Positions 34,022 through 42,959 of a stretch of 64,000 nucleotides of DNA are shown here, in pieces. Origin of the DNA: Variovorax sp. MHTC-1 (lineage in GTDB: Bacteria > Pseudomonadota > Gammaproteobacteria > Burkholderiales > Burkholderiaceae_C). The notes under the pieces were generated by a model. It made no database searches, had not been told where the DNA came from, and was given only the letters and a program-made list of their open reading frames with translations. A program made the position numbers and the translations under genes. The DNA is taken from assembly GCF_003984645.1 (NCBI RefSeq), contig NZ_RWKI01000018.1, positions 31,521 through 95,520 of the forward strand, given 5' to 3'. How positions within the stretch are numbered: position 1 is the first letter of the stretch; the number at the start of each line of letters is the position of its first letter.

Positions 34022-36184
34022 CTACGTGCTGCGCGCAGGCGGCCTCAACGCGGCGCCGGGCAGGGACTGTGCAGCCGGATCGTCAGTTCTGAGCGTGCCC
34101 GGAGCCTGGCCAAGCGGCGCGCCGCACCGCCGCAACGCGTCACAGGGCGCCTGCGCCTTGAGGACGATCTCGTCGACCTCGGCATCCGGGTCGGACATTG
34201 CAACGATCGCGCCGCCGGCCCCGATGGAGACTGTGCCGTTCGCGACCACGATCGTGCGGATCACGATGTTGAGCTGGGCGGTGCCGTTGAGCGACAGGTA
34301 GCCGATGCTGCCGGAATAGATGCCACGTGCGGCGCCCTCCAGCTCGTCCAGGATCTTCATCGTACGCACCTTGGGAGCGCCCGTCATCGAGCCGCCCGGA
34401 AACACCGCGCGCACGCAGTCCACGGCCCCGAGGTCTTCGCGCAAACGCCCCCGGATCGTGCTGACCAGCTGATGCACCGTGGCGTACGTCTCGATCTGGA
34501 ACAGGCTCGGCACATGAACGCTGTTGACCTCGCACACGCGGTTGAGATCGTTGCGCAGCAGGTCGACGATCATCAGGTTCTCGGCGCGCGTCTTCTCGTC
34601 GGCCACCAGCCCATCGGCAATGGCCTGGTCCCGCTCGGCCTCGGCCGCACGCGCTGCAGTGCCCTTGATAGGCTTGGATTCGACCATCCTGTCGCCATCG
34701 ATGCGCAGAAAGAGTTCCGGTGAAGCGCAGAGCACCACGCAGCCACCCGCACGCAGGTAGGCTGCATAGGGCGCGGGGTTGTGCGCGCGCAGAACACGAT
34801 AGACATCCAGGGCGTCGATCCGGCCCTCGCCGACCAACTGGTTCGTGAGACAGACCTCGTAGGTCTCGCCTTGAAGTATTTCTTCCTGGCAGCGAAGAAT
34901 GAGCTCCCGATAGGCGGGCAGGGGCACCCTCCATTGAAGACGCTCCAGCGAGCATGCCGCGGTTGCAAACTCCGGGTCATGCCTGGCGACGGGCTGCGGT
35001 CGCGCTCCGGTGAGAATGCCCTGCATGGCGCGCATCCAGTCGCTGTTGGCTTCGCAGGGAATCCGTTCGTCCAGGCAGACGATCCACACCTGTTGCTCCG
35101 CGTGGTCGAAGGCCAGAAACCGGTCAGCCATGATCCACACGGCGTCCGGGGTCGCGGCGTCGTGCATGCGACGGCCGTCGAGTTCGCGCTTGAGCTCGTA
35201 GCCGAAGTAGCCCACGAAGCCCCCGGCGAAGTCGAACGGCAGGCTTGGGCCTGTTGGCTGACAGTCGGGAATCTGCTCGCGCAGATAGTCGAAGATGCTC
35301 TCGTGGCGCGTCTGTGCGACTGCACCCTGGCGCACCACCAGTTCGCGCGCCGCAGTCCAATATGTCAATACCTGAGTTCGCGGACCACTGGCGTCACCCA
35401 TGAAGGAGAAGCGCGAGCGTCCGGCTTCGGCCAGGCTGCTGTCCAGCCAGAAGGAGGAGTCGCTCTGGGAAAAGGCAGCCAGGAAGACTTCTTCAGCGTC
35501 GGCGGCGCTATCGATGCACTCCGCATGCAGCGAAAGCGCCTGCCTGCCGGCGAGGCGCAGCCCCGGGGAGACGGCGCCCACCGCCTCGCGCCGAGCCACT
35601 TCCGCGCACCACTCCTCGGTCAACTCGAGGAAGTTTCGCAGCAGCCTTGCGCCGTACTCGGTGCAGATGGACTCTGGATGAAACTGCACGCCCCACCACG
35701 GCATCGAGACATGGCGCAACGCCATGAGCGTGCCATCGGACGTCCAGGCGAGCGGCTCCAGCGACGCGGGCAACTGGGTGACCGCCAGCGAGTGATAGCG
35801 CACTGCTTCGAATCGATCCGGGATGCCGCGAAACAGATCGCGCTGCGCATGCGAGACGCGGTCCAGGCGGCCATGCATGGGCCGTATCGCGAGGTCGACC
35901 TTGGCGCCACAGTGGTGGGCAATGGCCTGATGGCCCAAACACACGCCCAGCACGGGCTTGCGCGAGCGCTCCAGCGCATCCGCGGAGATGCCAAGGTCCG
36001 AAGGTCTTTGCGGCCGGCCTGGACCCGGTGAGATGACGATGTTGTCGAAATCCAGACGCTCGACCTCGTCCCAGCTCATCTGGTCGTTCTTCACAACGAT
36101 CGGCACCTGTGCATTGCACGCAGCCAAGTACTGGTACAGGTTGTACGTGAACGAGTCGTAGTTGTCGATCAAGAGCGTGCGCAT
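34022..36184 (-). CDS. pabAB: Fused aminodeoxychorismate synthase (PabA-PabB)
   Basis: The 720-residue enzyme would form 4-amino-4-deoxychorismate from chorismate and glutamine. Residues 1-195 are the glutamine amidotransferase: LLIDNYDSFTYNLYQYL, oxyanion loop SPGPGRP, nucleophile Cys in LGVCLGHQAIA, and the His-Glu pair in GVQFHPESICTEYG. Residues 230-690 are the chorismate-binding part with GETYEVCLTNQL and the PIKGT motif, whose Lys marks PabB rather than TrpE, then LMIVDLLRNDLNRV and PGGSMTGAPKVRTM. The start at 36184 has AAGGAG. No pabC lyase gene is near, so the element supplies only the first step or relies on the host. An extra 35-residue tail is present. Confidence 0.9.
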   Translation of the reverse strand: MRTLLIDNYDSFTYNLYQYLAACNAQVPIVVKNDQMSWDEVERLDFDNIVISPGPGRPQRPSDLGISADALERSRKPVLGVCLGHQAIAHHCGAKVDLAIRPMHGRLDRVSHAQRDLFRGIPDRFEAVRYHSLAVTQLPASLEPLAWTSDGTLMALRHVSMPWWGVQFHPESICTEYGARLLRNFLELTEEWCAEVARREAVGAVSPGLRLAGRQALSLHAECIDSAADAEEVFLAAFSQSDSSFWLDSSLAEAGRSRFSFMGDASGPRTQVLTYWTAARELVVRQGAVAQTRHESIFDYLREQIPDCQPTGPSLPFDFAGGFVGYFGYELKRELDGRRMHDAATPDAVWIMADRFLAFDHAEQQVWIVCLDERIPCEANSDWMRAMQGILTGARPQPVARHDPEFATAACSLERLQWRVPLPAYRELILRCQEEILQGETYEVCLTNQLVGEGRIDALDVYRVLRAHNPAPYAAYLRAGGCVVLCASPELFLRIDGDRMVESKPIKGTAARAAEAERDQAIADGLVADEKTRAENLMIVDLLRNDLNRVCEVNSVHVPSLFQIETYATVHQLVSTIRGRLREDLGAVDCVRAVFPGGSMTGAPKVRTMKILDELEGAARGIYSGSIGYLSLNGTAQLNIVIRTIVVANGTVSIGAGGAIVAMSDPDAEVDEIVLKAQAPCDALRRCGAPLGQAPGTLRTDDPAAQSLPGAALRPPARST

Positions 36185-36241
36185 GCGATGCTCCTTCTGG
36201 AAGTGGCTTCACATGGTTCGAAATTCAGCCCCGGGTCGCAA

Positions 36242-36257
36242 CTGACACTTTTGATAG
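36242..36257. promoter_or_regulatory. Lux-box-like element upstream of pabAB
   Basis: CTGACACTTTTGATAG follows CT-N12-AG and matches the luxI element at 12 of 16 positions. It lies 57 bases before the pabAB start. Its dyad is weaker (C, T, C, A positions pair) and the best -10 candidate (TGAATT, 36227-36222) is only 25 bases from its centre, so the assignment is less sure than for luxI. Confidence 0.45.
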
Positions 36258-36589
36258 GGGCGGCGACAAGAAGCATTTGGCAGGCTGATTCCTATGCAAC
36301 AGCGCGGCGCGCCGTGCGCCGCGCGAGTTCAAGTCCTGATCGACGGCGCAGGAGCCCTCGCAGTGCAATCGGCGACTGTGGCGCGGTGGATCCTGAGATT
36401 CCGCCGATGCCGGTGACTAGCACGCTCGGCGGCCGACTGGTGTCACGATCCAGGGCGACGGCGAGCGGCTCGAACCGAAGGTCGCGCTGGTCTGATCAGC
36501 CAGGCCAGGGCGAAAGAGTGGGTGACGACAGATCGATCTACAGCCCGGAGGTCAGTTCATGATGCCGCCAAGGGTCGGCTCCTGATGTC
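36258..36589. other. Gene-free stretch upstream of the lysR remnant
   Basis: These 332 bases hold no supportable gene. A short minus-strand frame reads PSVLVTGIGGISGS, faintly like a nucleotide-binding loop, but is too short to name. Confidence 0.3.
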
Positions 36590-36907
36590 GTGACGAAGAG
36601 CGAAGCCGCCGGGCTAGATGCTCACCAGTTTTTGACCCAGGTGATCGGTTTCCAGATCGATGGCTCAAGCAGCGCCATCCTCAACCTGGTGCACCAGAGC
36701 GATTTCTGCACGGTGCTCCCGCGCGTGGCCGTTCGGAGGCCACTTGAGCATGCGTCATTGCGTGGCCATGCGTTGACTGCTCCGCGGCTCGCGCGCCAGA
36801 TCGTCTGCGTGACGCATCCAAGGCGCCCGCTGGGTCCAGCGGCATCGGCTTTCGTTGCAGTGCTGATCAAGCACGTCCGAGGGTTGGAGCACGAGCGCGC
36901 CGACTAG
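36590..36907 (+). pseudogene. LysR-type regulator, 3' fragment
   Basis: The frame reads HQSDFCTVLPRVAVRRPLEHASLRGHALTAPRLARQIVCVTHPRRPLGPAA, the end of a LysR substrate-binding domain (YTVLP..A..., R.I.L). The HTH domain and most of the effector domain are absent upstream. It is a leftover of a truncated regulator. Confidence 0.7.
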
Positions 36908-37269
36908 TGAGTGGCACTACCGCAGCAGACGCATCGCTGATCGGCCGGGCCTTTGCTGGGCCGGCGGGTCCTCGATCGGTCGATGCCCGCACCAGGAAGC
37001 GCACCTCCTCTCCGGCCGCCAGAAGCCGGCCGCCGAAGTAACCGCCCCAGGGCGTCAGCTCCCAGCGCGAGGAGTCGAATTGACTGTTCGATCCAAGCCG
37101 CGTAAGAGCGAAACGGTCTGTCTCAAGAATCCGTTGCTTCTGTTTCTTGGAGTGCACCCGCATGTCCGGCATCAACTGGCGCCGGTACCGACCGATCGGT
37201 AGGACGTGGGACATGAGGTTGGGGGAGGACGCGCATCGAACGGCGGTGCTCGCATCAGGAAGCGAAGAT

Positions 37270-37383
37270 TCAGTTGATCCGCTGCCCACCGGCGGCCTCG
37301 AAGAGATTCATGATGTCGGCAATGCCGATGCCGTCATAGCCACAGCGGCGGATCGCGCGTGCGCTAGCTTCGACGATGCGCTC
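37270..37383 (-). pseudogene. TetR-family N-terminal fragment fused to an OYE remnant
   Basis: Thirty-seven codons read ERIVEASARAIRRCGYDGIGIADIM, the first helices and turn of a TetR DNA-binding domain. The frame then ends in unrelated residues and a stop. Upstream in the same frame it joins without a break to an OYE fragment, so this is a recombination scar, not a gene. Confidence 0.65.
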
Positions 37384-37565
37384 GGGGGACTGTTTGCCCG
37401 GATGGTTGAGCTGGGCCCAGATGGTCGCTCCTTGCCCGGTCGCGGCTCGCGTCCACTGACGCAGGACAGCCAGATCTGACTCGTCCTCGATCATCACATT
37501 GCCTGTCATGATCAGCCCCAGGCCAGAGGAGGCCCCATCGTCGATACAACTGCATCAGCTCGGGG
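37384..37565 (-). pseudogene. OYE-type NADH:flavin oxidoreductase, N-terminal fragment
   Basis: Reading on the minus strand, PELMQLYRRW in one frame and GLIMTGNVMIEDESDLAVLRQWTRA, ATIWAQLNHPGKQSP in the next match the early part of old-yellow-enzyme relatives (barrel strands with TGNVM and QLNHPG). A frameshift near 37520 separates them. It is cut at 37384 by the TetR fragment. Confidence 0.7.
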
Positions 37566-37649
37566 GTGGACGATTGCCGTAGGTGCCCAGCGCCTCGCTT
37601 ATGGCTGCCGCGGCGAGGGTTGGTTCAGCAGATCGGCTTCCATGGTGGC

Positions 37650-38048
37650 TCAGAACGCGGTGCGGTCATAAGGGGCGACGACCTTCGGCGGCTGCAGGAA
37701 GGCAGTCAGGCTCTGGAACCACATCACCTCGAGAAAATCGCCGCCGATCGTCAAGTCCTTGCTGCCCAGGCCCCTCAGGAACGCGGCCTGACTGTCCTTG
37801 GCCGAGAGGATCGCGAAGCCTTTGCGGGCATCCTTGAAGCTGAAGATGAAGCGCGGCTGGTCCACCAGCCCGGCCACGGAGCGGATGGCGCCGTCGCGGA
37901 TAACGAAGGTGCGGCCAGCGCCCGCCTCGGTGCGGATCTGGAACACCAGTACCTTACCCGCGACGTATCGCGCACAGTCGGGGTTGTTCTTGATCTGCCG
38001 CTGCAGCAGTTTCGTGAACATCCACAGCAGGAATTTGAACTTGAGCAT
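37650..38048 (-). CDS. SCP2 sterol-binding domain protein
   Basis: A 132-residue protein with the SCP2 pattern: ARYVAGKVLVFQIRTEAGAGRTFVIRDGAIRSVAGLVDQPRFIFSF, then KDARKGFAILSAKDSQAAFLRG and DLTIGGDFLEVMWF. The N-terminal FKFLLWMFTKLLQRQIKNN could contact membrane or a partner. It is the last gene of the operon that begins with the OYE reductase, 36 bases after the hydrolase. Such proteins bind lipids or hydrophobic metabolites. Confidence 0.75.
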   Translation of the reverse strand: MLKFKFLLWMFTKLLQRQIKNNPDCARYVAGKVLVFQIRTEAGAGRTFVIRDGAIRSVAGLVDQPRFIFSFKDARKGFAILSAKDSQAAFLRGLGSKDLTIGGDFLEVMWFQSLTAFLQPPKVVAPYDRTAF

Positions 38049-38084
38049 GGTCGGTGGCTTGGGGTCTGTGGATCGGGGCAGCCG

Positions 38085-38930
38085 TTACTCGCTGAGAAAG
38101 TGCGCGGCGTGGTGCAGAAAGCGCTGCGGGTACTGGAACTGTGCGCCATGCCCGGCATCGGGATAAATGAACAGCTGCGCGTTGGGAATGTTGCGTGCCA
38201 TGTAGAACGAGTTGACGGTCGGAATCATCACGTCGTGCACGCCGTTGAGGATGAATGTCGGCTGCTGGATGCCGCGCAAGTAGGCAAACGGGTCGTCTTC
38301 CGCGACCCTGGGCAGGTAGTGCATATTGGCCTCGATCTGCGCAGAAGCCGCTTCCTGGGACGAAGGTGGGTCCTGATCGGCGCGCTGGTGGCGGCGTGCC
38401 CAGAACTTGCGGGCAGCCTGTTTGGCGGCTTCGGAACGGCCGAAGAACAGGTACTCGAAGTCTTCGTACACCGGTACTGGACGTGGGGCCGTGGTCAAGA
38501 CCTTGGGTTCCATGTCCGGGTCTCCACCGCGGGGTCCTGTGCCCAGCAGCATGAGCTTGCGCACCAACCCGGGATGACGCCAGGTCAGATCCAGCGCTTG
38601 GAAGCCGCCAAGCGAGAAGCCCAGGACGTCGATCTGCTGCAAGCCCAGAGCGCGAACGGCGGCTGCCGCGTCATCGGCCATGTCCTCGATGCGAGTGCGA
38701 GGGGTGCCGCCGGAGGATGCGATGCCACGGCCGTTGTAAAGGATGACCTCGCGGCCTTCGGCAAGACCGTCCGTCATCAACGGGTCCCAGTGGTCCATGC
38801 CGCCTCGGAAGTGCTGCAGGAGCAACAAGGGCGGCTGCGAGGTGCTGGTGTTGCCCCAGCGGCGGTAGGCGAAACGAGCGCCACCGACCTCCACAAACTG
38901 GGTGGGTGCGGTCAGATGCGTGTGAGACAT
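38085..38930 (-). CDS. Alpha/beta hydrolase (first of three related)
   Basis: A 281-residue cytoplasmic alpha/beta hydrolase. The nucleophile elbow is GFSLGG, the acid residue is in LNGVHDVMIP, and the catalytic His is in YPDAGHGAQFQYP. The oxyanion loop has LLLQHFRGGMDHWDP. It is closely similar to the hydrolase at 40843-41676, sharing the first dozen residues (MSHTHLTAPTQFVE against MTTHTHLTAPTQYVE), which indicates a duplication inside the operon. The start at 38930 replaces a longer open frame. Confidence 0.88.
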   Translation of the reverse strand: MSHTHLTAPTQFVEVGGARFAYRRWGNTSTSQPPLLLLQHFRGGMDHWDPLMTDGLAEGREVILYNGRGIASSGGTPRTRIEDMADDAAAAVRALGLQQIDVLGFSLGGFQALDLTWRHPGLVRKLMLLGTGPRGGDPDMEPKVLTTAPRPVPVYEDFEYLFFGRSEAAKQAARKFWARRHQRADQDPPSSQEAASAQIEANMHYLPRVAEDDPFAYLRGIQQPTFILNGVHDVMIPTVNSFYMARNIPNAQLFIYPDAGHGAQFQYPQRFLHHAAHFLSE

Positions 38931-38991
38931 CGGGTTGTCCTTGAATGGGAGAGGTGAGACGCGGGCCTGGCGGCCGCAGGCCGGCTCCGGA

Positions 38992-39954
38992 TCACTTCGC
39001 CAGGAAGGCCAGTGCCTTGGGCACGAAGTCCTCGTGATACTGGAAGATGCCCCCATGACCGGCGTCGGGGTAGATGATCAATTCGCTGTTCGGCAAGCGC
39101 TTGGCCAAGTCATGCGTATTGCTGGTCGGCACCATCCGGTCGTCGTCGCCGTTGGCCACGAGGACAGGCTGCTTGACCACCGACAGGTCGGCAGGGCGCT
39201 TTTGCCCCCACGCACTGAGCGCCTGAAGCTGGGCCACATAGGCACCCACGGCAATCTCCCTGTCGCGGTTCTCTGTGCGTTCCTGCAGGCGTTGCAGGAA
39301 GGCCTTGCCGCTCGCGATGCCGTGGGGCGTGCGCGTGAAGAAGAGGTACTGCTTCGGATCCTGGCCGGTGAACGCAGCGCGCAAAAGGTCGTAGTTCGCC
39401 ACTCCTGCCACGGTGCTAATACCTGGGCCGCCCGCAGGTCCCGTTCCCGTCAGAATCAGCTTGCGCACGAGCTGCGGCTCCTTCAGCACGATCTCCTGGG
39501 CAATCATCCCACCCATCGAGAAGCCGAAGAGGTCGACCTGCTTGAATCCCTTGGCTTTGATGAAGGTGATGGCATCGTCCGCCATCTGTTCAATGGTGTT
39601 GGACGGCGAGCCGGTGGAAGCGCCGACGCCGCGGTTGTCGAACGCGACTACGTGATGTTTCGCGGCGATGCCATCCACTACACGGGGATCCCAATTGTCC
39701 ATTACTGCAGCCAGGTGGACGAGGAAGATCACCGGCGTGCCGCCGTTCTTCTGACCCAGCTCGCGGTAGGCGAAGTCAACTCCGCCTGCGGATATGACCT
39801 GCGTTGGCACGTCCTTCCATGTCGTGCTCTGCGCTGTGGCGGTGTTGGCGGGTGTACTTGCGGCCACGGGCGGCTTGTCGGCCGTGGCGCAGGCCGAAAG
39901 CAGCGTTGCAGACAGCGCGAGCAGGCACAAGCCGACTCGGGATAGGTAAGGCAT
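38992..39954 (-). CDS. Alpha/beta hydrolase lipoprotein
   Basis: The 320-residue protein is exported: a signal sequence ends in lipobox LLSAC, so it is anchored in the membrane facing the periplasm. The hydrolase part has GFSMGG as nucleophile elbow, NGDDDRMVP as acid turn and YPDAGHGGIFQY as His motif. It is homologous to its two cytoplasmic neighbours but keeps a Ser/Thr/Ala linker after the lipid anchor. It might act on the same class of substrate before uptake. Confidence 0.87.
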   Translation of the reverse strand: MPYLSRVGLCLLALSATLLSACATADKPPVAASTPANTATAQSTTWKDVPTQVISAGGVDFAYRELGQKNGGTPVIFLVHLAAVMDNWDPRVVDGIAAKHHVVAFDNRGVGASTGSPSNTIEQMADDAITFIKAKGFKQVDLFGFSMGGMIAQEIVLKEPQLVRKLILTGTGPAGGPGISTVAGVANYDLLRAAFTGQDPKQYLFFTRTPHGIASGKAFLQRLQERTENRDREIAVGAYVAQLQALSAWGQKRPADLSVVKQPVLVANGDDDRMVPTSNTHDLAKRLPNSELIIYPDAGHGGIFQYHEDFVPKALAFLAK

Positions 39955-40001
39955 GGCGTATTCTTTTGGATCGGTGGGGGGCGGTGAGGTACTGGCCGCG
40001 A

Positions 40002-40790
40002 TCAGGGTTGCGACTGATAGCGCTCGGCTGCGTGGGCTTGCCGGATGTCCGAAAGCAGGCCCTGGCGCGCGCCGTCCAGCGCATCCCAACGTCCGGCCGC
40101 GTGCAGCGGCGGGATCGTGACCAGTTCGCGGCGGTCGAAGCCGACCAGTGCCGCATCGACCAGTTCATCCACCTCCATGAAGTCGGTGAGCGTGTTGACG
40201 TCGATGCCGGCGCGGTCCCAGATCTCCGTGCGGGTGGCCGCCGGCAACACGGCTTGCACATAGATCCCTTGGGGAGCCAGCTCCAGGTTCATGCCCTGTG
40301 ACAGGAACAGCACGAACGCCTTGGTGGCGCCATAGATCGACATGCCGAACTCGGGGGCGAAACCCACCACCGAGCCGATGTTGACGATCGAACCAGTGCC
40401 TGCCTGCGCGAACCGCGGAGCGACCGCGGCCGCCAGCCGGGAGAGCGCCGTGGTGTTGAGTGCGACCAGCCGGTCGATGCTCTGCGCGGATTGCTGCAAG
40501 AAGCCGCCCGACTGGGCCATGCCGGCGTTGTTGATAAGGATGCCGATGCGAGCATCGTCGCGTAGGCGCATCTCGACCGCCGCGAGGTCGGCCTGCTGCG
40601 TCAGATCGGCTGGTAGCACGTCGATGGCGACCTTGGCCTCGTCGCGCAGACGCGCGGCCAGTGCTTCCAGTCGCGCCTTATCGCGAGCGACCAGCACGAG
40701 GCCGTGGCCGCGGCGAGCGAAGCGCTCGGCGTATGTGGCTCCGATGCCGCTGGAGGCGCCGGTGATGAGGACGGTGGGCAGTGTGCTCAT
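40002..40790 (-). CDS. Short-chain dehydrogenase/reductase
   Basis: A 262-residue SDR. The cofactor motif TGASSGIG opens the protein (VLITGASSGIGATYAERFARRGHG), LINNAGMA follows, and the active site is Ser in VNIGSVVGF with YGATK supplying Tyr and Lys. An ARDK segment after beta-2 suggests NADP preference. It lies between two hydrolase genes in the OYE operon and could reduce or oxidise a carbonyl intermediate. Confidence 0.9.
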   Translation of the reverse strand: MSTLPTVLITGASSGIGATYAERFARRGHGLVLVARDKARLEALAARLRDEAKVAIDVLPADLTQQADLAAVEMRLRDDARIGILINNAGMAQSGGFLQQSAQSIDRLVALNTTALSRLAAAVAPRFAQAGTGSIVNIGSVVGFAPEFGMSIYGATKAFVLFLSQGMNLELAPQGIYVQAVLPAATRTEIWDRAGIDVNTLTDFMEVDELVDAALVGFDRRELVTIPPLHAAGRWDALDGARQGLLSDIRQAHAAERYQSQP

Positions 40791-40842
40791 AGATGCTTTC
40801 TCTTCAGATCGTTGGTTGCTGCGGTCAGGAGGCGGTGTCGAT

Positions 40843-41676
40843 TCAGTCGAGGAACAGAGCCGTGTGGGCGACGAACAGCGCGGGGTACTGGAACTGCGAG
40901 CCGTGACCTGAATCCGGGTACAGGATCAGTTGCGCGTTGGGAATGTGCTGCTGCAGCGTGAACGAGTTGACGCTCGGCACCATGATGTCGTCGTGGCCGT
41001 TGACCACTAGCGCGGGCTGCTTGATCTCCTTGAGGTACGCGTAGCGCTCGCCCCGCGGTTGCGTCCACTCGATGATCGAGGCGAACTGGGCCTTCATCGC
41101 CGTGATGGAGGATGGACGATCGGGGTCAGTGCGCACGTTGCGTCGTTTCCAGAAAGCCCGGCCTGCGGCTTGACTCGTCTCGGACGGTGAAAAGAACAGA
41201 TACAGGAAGTCCTCTTCGCTGGGCACCGGATTGGCCGCAACTTGCATCACCCGCGGATTTGGGTTCGACTCCCCGTTGCGCGGCCCGGTGCCCGCCAGCA
41301 CCAGCCTGCGCACGAGTTGGGGATAGCGATGCGCAAGGCTCTGTGCGACGAACCCACCGATCGAGAAACCCAGCACGTCAACAAGCGCGATGCCGAGTGC
41401 CTTCAAAAAACTGGCGATGCCGTCGGCCATGCCGTCGATGGTGGTGGCCGGCTCGCCACCGGAACTCGCCACGCCGGCATAGTTGACCAGGATGACCGGG
41501 CGACCCTGGGCCAAGCCGTCGGTGACGAGCGGGTCCCAGTTGTCCATGCCGCCACGGAAGTGCTGGAGGAACACCAGTGGTATGCCTGTCTCAATGCCAA
41601 AGCGCCGATACGCGAAGCGGACTCCGTCCGCTTCAACGTACTGGGTAGGGGCTGTGAGATGGGTATGAGTTGTCAT
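40843..41676 (-). CDS. Alpha/beta hydrolase (paralogue of the gene at 38085)
   Basis: A 277-residue hydrolase with elbow GFSIGG, acid turn NGHDDIMVP and His motif YPDSGHGSQFQYP. The oxyanion region FLQHFRGGMDNWDP is shared with the copy at 38085. It is the second gene after the OYE reductase, separated by 67 bases. Substrate unknown; such hydrolases can cleave esters, lactones or C-C bonds. Confidence 0.88.
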   Translation of the reverse strand: MTTHTHLTAPTQYVEADGVRFAYRRFGIETGIPLVFLQHFRGGMDNWDPLVTDGLAQGRPVILVNYAGVASSGGEPATTIDGMADGIASFLKALGIALVDVLGFSIGGFVAQSLAHRYPQLVRRLVLAGTGPRNGESNPNPRVMQVAANPVPSEEDFLYLFFSPSETSQAAGRAFWKRRNVRTDPDRPSSITAMKAQFASIIEWTQPRGERYAYLKEIKQPALVVNGHDDIMVPSVNSFTLQQHIPNAQLILYPDSGHGSQFQYPALFVAHTALFLD

Positions 41677-41743
41677 GTGAACCTCGTTCTAGATGAAGCC
41701 AGATTCGGGGGGGCCACTATTAGCCCCCGCGTGGGCACAACTT

Positions 41744-42826
41744 TCAGTTAGCAAGCGCCGGGTAGTCTGTGTAGCCCGCAGCGCCGCCGCCATAGAGCGT
41801 GGCCGGATTGAGCTGCGCCAGCGGTGCGCCGGTCTTCAGGCGCTCCACGAGATCGGGATTGCTGATGAATGATCGGCCGAAGGCGAACAGGTCCGCCTTG
41901 CCCTCGTTGATCCGGGTGGTGGCAAATTCCAGGTCATAGCCGTTGTTGGCCAAGTAGGTCTGCTTGAACCGGCTACGCAGTGAGTCGTAGTCGAACGGGG
42001 CGACATCGCGCGGACCGCCAGTGGCACCTTCGACCACGTGCAGGTAGATGATGCCCAGCGCGTTGAGTTGCTCGGTGATGTAGTCGTACTGCGGCTGCGG
42101 ATCGCTGCTGAAGATGCCGTTGGCCGGCGAGACGGGCGAGATCCGCACGCCGGTGCGATCGGCTCCGATTTCCTTCGCCACCGAGGCGACGACTTCCAGC
42201 AACAGGCGCGCGCGGTTCTCGATGGAGCCGCCGTAGGCGTCCGTGCGCTTGTTGGCGCCGTCCTTGATGAACTGCTCCAGCAGGTAGCCGTTGGCACCGT
42301 GGATTTCCACACCGTCAAAGCCGGCGGCAATGGCATTGGCCGAAGCTTGGCGAAAATCGTTGACGATGCCGGGCAGTTCATCAAGCTCAAGAGCCCGCGG
42401 CTCGGACACGTCAGCGAACCCATTGTTGACGAAGGTCTTCGTCGCTGCGCGGATGGCCGAAGGCGCCACCGGCGCAGCGCCGCCAGGCTGCACGTCGACA
42501 TGCGAAACGCGGCCCACATGCCAGAGTTGCACGAAGATGCGTCCGCCTTTGGCATGCACCGCATCCGTAACTTGGCGCCAGGCTGCGATTTGCTCGGGCG
42601 TGTAAAGACCGGGAGTGTCTTGGTAGCCCTGGGCCTGTGCCGAGATTTGCGTGGCCTCGGTGATGATCAGGCCGGCCGAAGCGCGCTGAGCATAGTAGGT
42701 CGCGGCCAGTTCGCTGGGCACCAGTCCGGCTCCTGCGCGGTTGCGGGTGAGCGGCGCCATGACGATGCGATTGGCGAGCGTGAGGCGCCCCAGGGCATAC
42801 GGTTCAAAGAATGTCTTGTCAGTCAT
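41744..42826 (-). CDS. nemA: OYE-family alkene reductase (NemA-like)
   Basis: The 360-residue FMN enzyme reduces activated alkenes, N-ethylmaleimide or nitro compounds. OYE elements are clear: NRIVMAPLTRNRA, the FVQLWHVGRVSH strand with the substrate-binding His, EIHGANGYLLEQFIKDGANKRTDAYGGSIENR, the GVRISP segment and the FMN-phosphate loop LFAFGRSFISNPDLVERL. The gene opens an operon running to 37650 and diverges from a TetR gene, a typical arrangement of electrophile-responsive NemRA pairs. Confidence 0.9.
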   Translation of the reverse strand: MTDKTFFEPYALGRLTLANRIVMAPLTRNRAGAGLVPSELAATYYAQRASAGLIITEATQISAQAQGYQDTPGLYTPEQIAAWRQVTDAVHAKGGRIFVQLWHVGRVSHVDVQPGGAAPVAPSAIRAATKTFVNNGFADVSEPRALELDELPGIVNDFRQASANAIAAGFDGVEIHGANGYLLEQFIKDGANKRTDAYGGSIENRARLLLEVVASVAKEIGADRTGVRISPVSPANGIFSSDPQPQYDYITEQLNALGIIYLHVVEGATGGPRDVAPFDYDSLRSRFKQTYLANNGYDLEFATTRINEGKADLFAFGRSFISNPDLVERLKTGAPLAQLNPATLYGGGAAGYTDYPALAN

Positions 42827-42852
42827 GTTGCATCAACTTCAGCGTTGGAATA

Positions 42853-42933
42853 AACATCAATGATGATGTTCATAATCTAAGTTGTCAAGGCTTTGATTAT
42901 GTTCGTCATCAATGTATAGTGAAGACATTGATG
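42853..42933. promoter_or_regulatory. Operator region between nemA and its TetR regulator
   Basis: Two inverted repeats lie in the 133-base AT-rich divergent region. AACATCA-ATGA-TGATGTT spans 42853-42870, next to the nemA side. CATCAATG at 42907-42914 and CATTGATG at 42926-42933 form the other, next to the tetR side. The shared CATCA half-site suggests one regulator binding both promoters. Confidence 0.65.
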
Positions 42934-42959
42934 CAGACTGAACCCACCACGCACGAGAA

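Noticed and set aside
34781..36031. 416-codon plus-strand open frame
   Set aside because: Antisense to pabAB, which has full catalytic motifs.
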